Source: Streptacidiphilus sp. ASG 303
GTDB taxonomy: Bacteria > Actinomycetota > Actinomycetes > Streptomycetales > Streptomycetaceae
Length of the DNA stretch: 64,000 nucleotides
Assembly: GCF_020991365.1 (NCBI RefSeq)
Contig: NZ_JAJLRA010000003.1
Location: 388,497 to 452,496 of the forward strand
Direction of reading: 5' to 3'
Position numbers and translations under genes: made by a program. The notes beneath the pieces were generated by a model, which was given only the letters and a program-made list of their open reading frames with translations, searched no databases and was not told the origin of the DNA. This document shows, in pieces, positions 26,615 through 33,878 of this stretch (positions are counted from its first letter, which is position 1; the number at the start of each line of letters is the position of its first letter).

Positions 26615-27508
26615 GTGCTGGTACTGGTACGGACCCCCGACGGCAGGGCGCTGGCGGCGGAGAGCCGGGGCGATCCGGAGGGCAGTCCGGTGTTCCTGCT
26701 GCACGGCACGCCGGGCAGCAGGATGGGCCCGGCACCGCGCGGCGCCGTCCTGCACCGGCTGGGCGTGCGGCTGGTCGTCTTCGACCGGCCGGGGTACGGC
26801 GACTCGGACCGGCTGCCCGGACGGCGGGTGGCCGACGCCGCGGCGGACGTGGCCGCCGTCGCCGACGCCCTGGGGCTGGAGCGCTTCTCGGTCGTGGGCC
26901 GCTCGGGCGGGGGCCCCCACGCCCTGGCCTGCGCGGCGCTGCTGCCCGACCGGGTGACCCGGGCGGGGGTGCTGGTGAGCCTGGCGCCGCGGGTGGCGCC
27001 GGGCCTCGACTGGTTCGCGGGGATGGCCGAGTCCAACGTCCGGGAGTACAGCGCGGCAGCGGAGAGCGCCGTGCGGCTGGCGAGCAGCCTGGAGCAGCGC
27101 TCCCGGCTGATCCGCGCCGACCCGACGGTGCTGGTCGCCGCCCTGCGCACCGAGCTGCCCGAGTCCGACCTGCGGGTCGTCGCGGACGCCGGCATCCGGG
27201 CGATGCTGGTGCGCAACTACGCGGAGGCGCTGCGGGAGTCCGCGGACGGCTGGATCGACGACGCGCTGGCCTTCAGCGGCGACTGGGGGTTCGACCCGGG
27301 GGCGATCCGGGTGCCGGTGCTGCTCTGGCACGGCCAGGACGACGTCTTCTCGCCGGCGGCGCACACCCGCTGGCTCGCGGAGCGCATCCCGGGCTCGACC
27401 GTGGAGATCGAGCCCGGCGCGGCCCACTTCGGCGCCCTGCCGGTCCTGCCGCGGATCCTGGGCTGGGCGACCGGCCAGGGCGCCGCCCGCCCGGAGGCGG
27501 CCCGCTGA
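26615..27508 (+). CDS. Alpha/beta hydrolase
   Basis: The 297-residue protein starts at GTG 26615 behind GGGGAGG. It shows the oxyanion loop LLHGTPGSRMGP, DRPGYGDSDRLPGR, the nucleophile elbow GRSGGGPHALA, the acid in LLWHGQDDVFSPAAHT and the His in PGAAHFGALP. The catalytic set is complete. This is the standard small esterase, lactonase or epoxide hydrolase type; substrate unknown. It converges on the fxsT gene with 42 bp between stops. Confidence 0.88.
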   Translation: MLVLVRTPDGRALAAESRGDPEGSPVFLLHGTPGSRMGPAPRGAVLHRLGVRLVVFDRPGYGDSDRLPGRRVADAAADVAAVADALGLERFSVVGRSGGGPHALACAALLPDRVTRAGVLVSLAPRVAPGLDWFAGMAESNVREYSAAAESAVRLASSLEQRSRLIRADPTVLVAALRTELPESDLRVVADAGIRAMLVRNYAEALRESADGWIDDALAFSGDWGFDPGAIRVPVLLWHGQDDVFSPAAHTRWLAERIPGSTVEIEPGAAHFGALPVLPRILGWATGQGAARPEAAR

Positions 27509-27550
27509 GGGGCGGCCGGCCGGTCCCCGCAGCGGACCGGCCGGGGGCGG

Positions 27551-30500
27551 CTACATCGGCTGGGGCTCCAGGTCGCTCCAGGTCCGCTGCCAGGTGCGGA
27601 CGGCCAGCACCAGCGGGTGGTCCTCGTCCAGGAGGGAGAGGAACTCCTGCAGCGCACGGGAGCGCAGCTCCTGCGCCTCGGCCTGGCGCCCGGCGGCGCG
27701 CAGGGTGACGGCGAGGTTGGCGCGGCAGGCCACGGTGCCGGGGTGGGCGGGGCCGTGCAGGGCCTCCAGGCCCGCCAGCGCGGTCCGTTCCAGCTGCTCG
27801 GCCTCCTGCAGCCGGCCGGCCTCGGCCCGGAAGCCTCCCAGGTTCGCCATCGCCCGGAGGGTGAACGGGTGCTCGTCGTCGAGCACCGCCCGCAGCCCTT
27901 CCAGAGCCTCCTCGGCGAGCCGGACGGCGCGGTCCTGGACCCCGGCGCCCCGCAGGTGGACGGCCAGTCCGGCGGAGCAGGCCAGGGTGAAGGGGTGCCG
28001 TTCGCCCATGGTCCGCCGGTACCCCTGGAGGGCCTCGGCGGCCAGGTCCCGGCCGCGTGCCGCGTCGCCGGCCGCGGCGAGGTCGGCGGCGAGGGTGAGG
28101 GCGCAGGCGAGGGCGTCGGGCGTGTCGGCGCCGTACCGCTTGAGGTACAGGTCGTAGGTCTCGCTGCTGAGGCGCAGGGCCTCCTCGGTGCGGCCCATGC
28201 GGCGCAGCGAGACGGCGAGGCTGGTGGCGGCGCGCAGCGTCTCGGGGTAGTCCTCCCCCAGGACCTCCCGGCACCGGGGCACGGTCTCCTGCAGCAGGTC
28301 CAGCGCGCCGCCCCAGTCGCCGGTGTCGCGCAGGTCCCGCGCCAGGTGGGACATGGAGTTGAAGGTGTAGTGGTGGTCCGGGCCCAGCACCTCGCGGCGG
28401 CCGTCGAGGGTGTCCCGGTCGATGTCGGTGGCCTCGGCGGACAGGCCTGCCAGCCGGAGGTCGACCGCGAGGTTGTTGGCGGCTGCGAGGGTGCGGTGGT
28501 GGCGGTCGCCGAGCAGGTCCTTGAACTGCCGGTGGATGTCCCGGTCGCGCTCCAGGGCGTCGTCGAAGCGGCCCAGCGCCCGCAGGTCGGCCGCGAGGCT
28601 GCCGGCGGTGGTGAGGGCGTCGGCGTTCTTCGGCGAGAGCACCGCCTGCTGGCGCTCCAGGGTGGCCTGGTCGAGGTCGAGGGCCGCCTGGTAGTCGCCG
28701 CGGCTGCGGAGCACGTTGGCGATGTGGAAGCGCAGGCCGAGGGTCTGCACGTCCTCGACGCCGAGCTTCTCGGTCCAGACCTCGTCGAGGCGGGTGCCCA
28801 GGGCGAGGGCGGGCTCGTACTCGCCGCGCTTCCACAGGTACCGCACCCGGTCGATCAGCAGCTGGCGGGTGGCCGGCTCGTCGCAGATCTCGGCGCCGGA
28901 GGGCCGCAGGTGGGGCCAGATCTCCTCGAAGCGCTCCCAGTTGCGCGGGTCGTCGGTCTCGCCGCGCTCGGGGCGGGCGTCGACGAGGATGCGGTGCACC
29001 TCGTGCATCGCCTGCTCCTGCTCGGCGGGGGTCATCTTCGACCGGATGACGGCCTGCACCAGGCGGTGGATCTGGATGCCCTTGCCCTGGCCGCCCTTGG
29101 CCAGCGCGTAGCGGTTGATGGCCTGGATGGAGCGGCCCAGCAGGTAGCCGGCCTGGGGGTCGTGGTCGTAGGGGACGAGCGCCTCGCGCATCCTGCGGCT
29201 GTGGACGAGGTTGAGCGCGATGGGCTCCGGGGCGAAGAAGGCGCAGAGCTGGAGGAGCCGCACCGCTGCGGGGTTCTCGTCCTGCAGGCGGGCGATGGAG
29301 ACGTTCCAGGTGGCCGCGACCGGCTCGGGGTAGTGGGGGGAGGTGGCGACGCCCAGGGCCTCCTGCGGCTCCTGCCGGAGCTGGGCGACGTAGCTCTCCA
29401 CCGGGGTTCCGGTCTCGGCCAGCCAGGCGCCCGCGACCTCGACGGCCAGCGGCAGGTCGCCGACGGCGGCCGCCACCTCGTCGGCCTCGTCCTCGGTGAG
29501 GGAGGGCGAGCGGCGGCGCAGGTGCTCGACGGACTCCCGGCGGTCGAAGACGTCCACCGGCAGCGCCTCCGCGTGGGCGGACCAGGCGTGGTTGCGGGAG
29601 GTGACCAGGACGTGGCCGGAGCCGCCGGGGAAGAACCGCTTGACCTCGACGGGGTCGTCGGCGTTGTCGAAGACCAGCAGCCACCGGTCGGTGACCGTGC
29701 CGCGCCGCAGCGCCTGCCGGGCGGCCTCGGCGGCCTCCGAGACGTTGTCCCCGATCCGCAGCTTCAGCTCGGCGGCCAGGTCGGCCACGGCCGGGGAGGT
29801 CCGGGCCAGCTCGGCCGCCAGGTCGGCGAGGGCGGTGACGACCTGGTCGCCCTGCTCGGCGTTGATCCACCAGACCAGGTCGTAGTCGGCCATGAAGCGG
29901 TGCGCGTACTCCTGGACGACCTGGGTCTTGCCGACGCCGCCGAGGCCGTAGAGGGTCTGCGGGGTGGGGAGGACGGCGGTCATGCCCGCCCCCAGCTGGT
30001 TGCGGAGCCGCTCCAGCACCTGGGCGCGGCCGGTGAAGGCCGGGTTGCGCGGCGGGACGTTCCACACCGCGGGCCTGGTGCCCGGGAAGCGGGGCCCGCC
30101 CTCGGCCGCGGGGGCCACCGCGGTCTCGGGGCGGCCGAGGGCGCGCAGCACGGCCGACCGGGCCGGGCCCTCGGCGAGGTGCAGCAGGTCCACGGCCACG
30201 GGCAGGCGCAGGCCGGCGGCGTGCCGGACGTCGCCGACGCGCACGGGCACCAGCTGGCGGCGGATGCCGGACGGGTCGCGGCCCACGACCGTGCTCATCA
30301 GGTCGCGGGCCTGCGGGTTGCGCAGGTAGGCGGCGGAGAGCAGCACGACGGTGCGGCGGGCTGCCTCGGCGCCGGTCTCGGGCTGCCGTCCGGCCGCGGG
30401 CTCGGCGCCGATGTCCCGCACCAGCACCTGGAACCCGGCGGCGGTGAGCACGGACTCGATCCAGTCCGCCCACATGCGGTCCTCGGCGGCGTAGGAGAGG

Positions 30501-31507
30501 ACGAGTTCGCTGGGCCCGGCCGGGCGGCGGCGGGTGTAGAGGTCCACGGTGCGCAGCCGCTCCGCCTCGGGCACCGGCGGCAGCGCCGTCACCCGGCCCT
30601 CGGTGACCACCGAGGTGAGGCGCTCGCAGGAGGCGAGCATGGAGGAGGACAGGCCCGGGGTGTCGCCGAAGGTCGCGAGGATCTCCTCGTACGCGTAGAA
30701 GGGCCGGTACGGCACCTCGACCGCGCCCCAGTAGGACGCCAGCTCCTCCTCGCGCAGGCCGGCGGGGAGCCCGTCGAAGCGCAGCCGGGCCAGGGCGCGG
30801 CCGGCGTCGGCCTTCTCCTTCTCCCCCTCGTCGACGCGCATGGGGACCGGCAGGATGCGGATGCTGCGGTTGCGGTAGCGCTCGTGGATGTGCTGGGCGA
30901 CGGAGGCGGCGCCGTCGATGGACTGGTCGCTGAGGGTGAAGCAGACGACCAGGACGTCCGGCATCTCCACGGTGCAGATGTCGGCGATGTCGCTGAGGCC
31001 GGTGCGGCTGTCGATCAGGATCCAGTCGTAGTGCTGCCGCATGTCCTCGCGCAGCGCCGCGAAGAACCGGCCGCCGGCGAAGCGGTCGTAGAAGTCGTCC
31101 CAGTAGAGGCTGCCCAGCGTGGCGGAGTAGTCGCGGTTCTGACGGCCCGCCGAGAGGAAGTCGAGGCTGCCGCCGCCGGGGAACTCCCACTGCAGGGAGA
31201 GGGCGTGCCGGCGGGCCCGGGCGTACTGGCGGTGCCAGTCCGGCGCCCGGGGGACGTTGCGCAGCGCCTGCTCCCGGTACTCGGTGATCAGGTCGATCAT
31301 GCCGGGGCTGGTGCCCAGCAGGGCCGGGTCGAGGAAGGGGTGGAAGAAGCGGTGCAGGCCTGGGGCCTCCAGGTCCCAGTCGACGGTCAGCACGCGCATG
31401 CCGTTGGCGGCCAGGATCCAGGCGGTGTTGGCGAGGGTCATGGTGCGCCCGGTGCCGCCCTTGTACGAGTAGAACGTGACCACGCGCCCGTCGCGGCTCT
31501 CGGTCAT
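27551..31507 (-). CDS. fxsT: FxSxx-COOH system protein FxsT: ParA-like ATPase, TIR, NB-ARC and TPR domains in one chain
   Basis: The 1318-residue protein starts at ATG 31507 behind GGAGGAG and overlaps the fxsC stop (ATGA). Domains in order: a MinD/ParA-type ATPase (1-~320) with the deviant Walker A SYKGGTGRT (15-22) and the Walker B region DWILIDSRTG; a TIR-like domain (~331-450) with LVLSYAAEDRMWADW; a STAND/NB-ARC NTPase (~485-800) with GLGGVGKT (~521-528), WLLVFDNADD (~609) and DLPLAVEVAG; then about ten TPR units of the Kinesin-light-chain/TPR_10 kind up to the C-terminus. The protein is cytoplasmic. STAND proteins sense a trigger via their repeats and then oligomerise. Its job in the FxS system is not known. 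No key residue seems missing in the NTPase motifs. Confidence 0.93.
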   Translation of the reverse strand: MTESRDGRVVTFYSYKGGTGRTMTLANTAWILAANGMRVLTVDWDLEAPGLHRFFHPFLDPALLGTSPGMIDLITEYREQALRNVPRAPDWHRQYARARRHALSLQWEFPGGGSLDFLSAGRQNRDYSATLGSLYWDDFYDRFAGGRFFAALREDMRQHYDWILIDSRTGLSDIADICTVEMPDVLVVCFTLSDQSIDGAASVAQHIHERYRNRSIRILPVPMRVDEGEKEKADAGRALARLRFDGLPAGLREEELASYWGAVEVPYRPFYAYEEILATFGDTPGLSSSMLASCERLTSVVTEGRVTALPPVPEAERLRTVDLYTRRRPAGPSELVLSYAAEDRMWADWIESVLTAAGFQVLVRDIGAEPAAGRQPETGAEAARRTVVLLSAAYLRNPQARDLMSTVVGRDPSGIRRQLVPVRVGDVRHAAGLRLPVAVDLLHLAEGPARSAVLRALGRPETAVAPAAEGGPRFPGTRPAVWNVPPRNPAFTGRAQVLERLRNQLGAGMTAVLPTPQTLYGLGGVGKTQVVQEYAHRFMADYDLVWWINAEQGDQVVTALADLAAELARTSPAVADLAAELKLRIGDNVSEAAEAARQALRRGTVTDRWLLVFDNADDPVEVKRFFPGGSGHVLVTSRNHAWSAHAEALPVDVFDRRESVEHLRRRSPSLTEDEADEVAAAVGDLPLAVEVAGAWLAETGTPVESYVAQLRQEPQEALGVATSPHYPEPVAATWNVSIARLQDENPAAVRLLQLCAFFAPEPIALNLVHSRRMREALVPYDHDPQAGYLLGRSIQAINRYALAKGGQGKGIQIHRLVQAVIRSKMTPAEQEQAMHEVHRILVDARPERGETDDPRNWERFEEIWPHLRPSGAEICDEPATRQLLIDRVRYLWKRGEYEPALALGTRLDEVWTEKLGVEDVQTLGLRFHIANVLRSRGDYQAALDLDQATLERQQAVLSPKNADALTTAGSLAADLRALGRFDDALERDRDIHRQFKDLLGDRHHRTLAAANNLAVDLRLAGLSAEATDIDRDTLDGRREVLGPDHHYTFNSMSHLARDLRDTGDWGGALDLLQETVPRCREVLGEDYPETLRAATSLAVSLRRMGRTEEALRLSSETYDLYLKRYGADTPDALACALTLAADLAAAGDAARGRDLAAEALQGYRRTMGERHPFTLACSAGLAVHLRGAGVQDRAVRLAEEALEGLRAVLDDEHPFTLRAMANLGGFRAEAGRLQEAEQLERTALAGLEALHGPAHPGTVACRANLAVTLRAAGRQAEAQELRSRALQEFLSLLDEDHPLVLAVRTWQRTWSDLEPQPM

Positions 31508-32868
31508 GCTGCTCCTCCGCCAATGTCGGTGTAGTCGTCGTCGGGCCGGTGGCCGGGCTGGGGGTCGGACGGCCCGTCCGGTCTCCCGGGCCCGCGGCCG
31601 GGCGGGGGGTCGGGGACGCCGGGGGCGAGGGGCCCCATGAGCCGGGGCAGGCGCACGGGCTCCCCCTCCGGGGGATGGGTCACGGCGTGCCGCAGGTACT
31701 GCTGGGAGGCCCGGCGGACCGCGGTGGGCAGGTCGTCGTAGAAGACGTCCAGGTTGGGCAGCAGGGTGCGGGTGAGGCGGTAGGAGGTGGGGCCCTCGTG
31801 GAGCTTGCGGTGGAGCGCCTCCTCGGTGGCGGCCTGGAGCTCCTCCTCGCGCCGGGCGGCCCCGGCGTGGTCGCGGTTCCACGGCAGCATGATGCTGATC
31901 CAGGGGCGCGGCACGGCGTCGAGGCGCTGCAGCAGGCCGCGGTGGCGCGGGTCGGTGAGCGCCCAGCGGTCGACCAGGAGCAGCTCGGGGCCGGTCGGGG
32001 GGCCGGGGGCCAGCATCCGCTCGGCCTCGTCCTCGAAGGCGCCCACCCGCACCCGGTAGTCCAGGCTGCGCGCCAGGTCGGCGACGTGGTCGGCGAGGGC
32101 GCGCTTGGAGTGGGGGTGGTAGGGGTTCCAGTCGACGGGCGAGGGGCCGTAGCAGTCGGCGCAGCGGGCGCCGGTGCGGTCCCGGCGGCTGCCCGCGAGG
32201 ACGACCACGCGGAGCTCCTGCACGCCGTCGGCGGGTTCGAAGGCGCTGGGCACGTCGCGGTAGTCGGCGCGCCGGCCCGGCGGTATCCGGGTCTCGTGGG
32301 CGACGGTGACGATCCGCTTGGCGAGGTGGTAGACCACCCGTTCGTAGTCGGAGTGCAGGTAGCCGAGGCGGCTGAGGCCGTACAGCCCCTCGGAGGCGTA
32401 GTCGGGGCCGAGGTCGGCCTGGCTGAACTGGAGGCTCTCGGCGGGCCCCGGCAGGGACTCGGGCGGCACCGGGACCCATAACGCCGGCACCATGCCCTCC
32501 ATGCGGCGCGCCCCCGCCGCCCGGTGGTAGGCGGTCCGCCGGGAGAAGAAGAACCACTCCTTGCCGCACTGCTCGCTGCTGAAGTAGCGGGGCGAGTACA
32601 GGGGTACGAAGACCCGGCAGCGCGACAGCGCGTCGGACAGGCTCGCCGGCCAGCCCTCGCCGGGGGTGAGCCGGCGGTCCATGAACCCCGCCGCCGCCCC
32701 CCTGGGCAGGTCGGTCATCTGCATGACATCGGCGCACAGGTCCTCGAAGAAGCGGTCGACCAGGAGGTCGGGGTCCCCGGACCGGCTGTCGCTGGGCGGC
32801 GTGTGCGCGTAGCTGAGGAAGAAGTAGGGTTCGGAGCCGCCCCCGGAGGCTCCTCCTGGTCTCTGCAC
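31504..32868 (-). CDS. fxsC: TIR-like protein FxsC of the FxSxx-COOH system
   Basis: The 454-residue protein begins with a TIR-like fold (about 14-150): PYFFLSYAHTP, FFEDLCADV, GFMDRRLTPGEGWPASLSDA, CRVFVPLYSPRYFSSEQCGKEW. A second alpha/beta module (about 215-400) contains LRVVVLAGSRRDRTG and LLLVDRWALTDP. A Pro/Gly-rich tail ends the chain. The name FxsC is used for this TIR-like family in FxSxx-COOH loci. GTG 32868 lacks a strong ribosome binding site; it is 208 bp from the acetyltransferase stop, so it may have its own promoter. It overlaps fxsT by 4 bp. Confidence 0.9.
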   Translation of the reverse strand: MQRPGGASGGGSEPYFFLSYAHTPPSDSRSGDPDLLVDRFFEDLCADVMQMTDLPRGAAAGFMDRRLTPGEGWPASLSDALSRCRVFVPLYSPRYFSSEQCGKEWFFFSRRTAYHRAAGARRMEGMVPALWVPVPPESLPGPAESLQFSQADLGPDYASEGLYGLSRLGYLHSDYERVVYHLAKRIVTVAHETRIPPGRRADYRDVPSAFEPADGVQELRVVVLAGSRRDRTGARCADCYGPSPVDWNPYHPHSKRALADHVADLARSLDYRVRVGAFEDEAERMLAPGPPTGPELLLVDRWALTDPRHRGLLQRLDAVPRPWISIMLPWNRDHAGAARREEELQAATEEALHRKLHEGPTSYRLTRTLLPNLDVFYDDLPTAVRRASQQYLRHAVTHPPEGEPVRLPRLMGPLAPGVPDPPPGRGPGRPDGPSDPQPGHRPDDDYTDIGGGAA

Positions 32869-33076
32869 GTGTGCCCCCGCCCCGCAGATGAAGGAGCATC
32901 AGTGTAGGAAGCGACGGACCGTCAGCGGAACACCGCGTGCGGACTCCGTCCGCTTTCCGCCGTCCGCCCTCCCCCGCCTGCTTTCCGCCGGTCGCCCTCC
33001 GCCGGTCGCCCTCCGCCGGCCGGGACGGCACCGGCCGGGACGGCACCCGCCCCGGCCCGCGGTCCGGTGCGGCCGG
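32869..33076. repeat. Short intergenic spacer with GC-rich repeats inside the FxS operon
   Basis: This 208-bp spacer is mostly repeats: CCGCCGGTCGCCCTCCGCCG (32988-33020) and CCGGGACGGCAC (twice, 33020-33045). It separates the aac(3) and fxsC genes and could hold a promoter or processing site. No gene. Confidence 0.5.
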
Positions 33077-33871
33077 TCAGACCCCCGCGCGGCGCTGCAC
33101 GGCCACGGCGGCGTCCACCGCCTCCCGGACGGGGAGCAGCCGGCAGGGGGCGGACCCGAGGGTCCCGACGGGCACCCGGACCAGCCGCCGCACCTCGCGG
33201 TCGAGCGCGGCGAGGTGTCCGTCGTCCAGGGCGGGCGCCGCGAAGCGGCGCCACTCCCGGCCGCCGTCCGCGCCCCGCACCACGCACGCGTACTCCCGCG
33301 GCGGGAACCGGCCGGTCCGGTAGTCCGCCAGGTGGTACACGGTGCACCGCTCGATCGGGCCCACCACCAGGGCCTGCCCGCCGGCCCGGTACAGGGCGCC
33401 CAGCGGCGACTCCTCGCCGAGGTGGCTCTCCAGCGGGTGGCGGCGCACGAGGTCCGCGGCGGCCGGGCCGACGGCCGCGAAGGAGGTCTGCGGGTGGCGG
33501 CTGCGCAGCGCGCCCGGCGTGGTGCGGATCTGCTCGGCCAGGCGGCCCATGGTGGGGGACGCCGGGGTCGCGGCCGGGTCGAAGGGGGGCATGGCGGCGA
33601 GGTGGGCGGCCAGGCCGGCCTCGTCCATGCCGCGCACCCGCTCGCGGTGGAGCGGGGAGGTGGTGGAGTTCTCCGGGGTGGCGGTGTAGCCGACCAGCGT
33701 CCCGCCGGGGCCGAGGGCGGTGCGCAGCGCCGCCACCACCGCGGCGGCCCCGCCCGCCACCGGTCCGACGCTGCGCAGCGACGCCTGCACCAGCAGGACG
33801 CCTCCCGGCCGGACGCCGAGCGCCGCCAGGTCCCGGGCGAGTCCGGCCGCGGTGTGCGGCGGAGCCTGCAC
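33077..33871 (-). CDS. Aminoglycoside N(3)-acetyltransferase family protein (FxS cluster member)
   Basis: The 264-residue protein starts at GTG 33871 behind GGGAGC, 8 bp after fxsB. It has the AAC(3) fold motifs VRPGGVLLVQASLRSVG, ALGPGGTLVGYT, RRHPQTSFAAVGPAAADLV and VVGPIERCTVYHLADY. The last holds the His of the active site. The family acetylates 3-amino groups of aminoglycosides with acetyl-CoA. In FxSxx-COOH loci a member is often present and probably acts on the peptide or another endogenous substrate instead of giving drug resistance; that is inference. Confidence 0.85.
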   Translation of the reverse strand: MQAPPHTAAGLARDLAALGVRPGGVLLVQASLRSVGPVAGGAAAVVAALRTALGPGGTLVGYTATPENSTTSPLHRERVRGMDEAGLAAHLAAMPPFDPAATPASPTMGRLAEQIRTTPGALRSRHPQTSFAAVGPAAADLVRRHPLESHLGEESPLGALYRAGGQALVVGPIERCTVYHLADYRTGRFPPREYACVVRGADGGREWRRFAAPALDDGHLAALDREVRRLVRVPVGTLGSAPCRLLPVREAVDAAVAVQRRAGV

Positions 33872-33878
33872 GGCGGGC

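Noticed and set aside
27617..31534. A 1305-codon + strand frame antisense to fxsT
   Set aside because: It mirrors the codon bias of fxsT, shows no recognisable domain and has no ribosome binding site.
33077..33871. Reading the AAC(3)-like gene as an antibiotic-resistance determinant
   Set aside because: It is embedded in the FxS operon between fxsB and fxsC, and the active-site surroundings differ from classical resistance enzymes. The local role is more likely.
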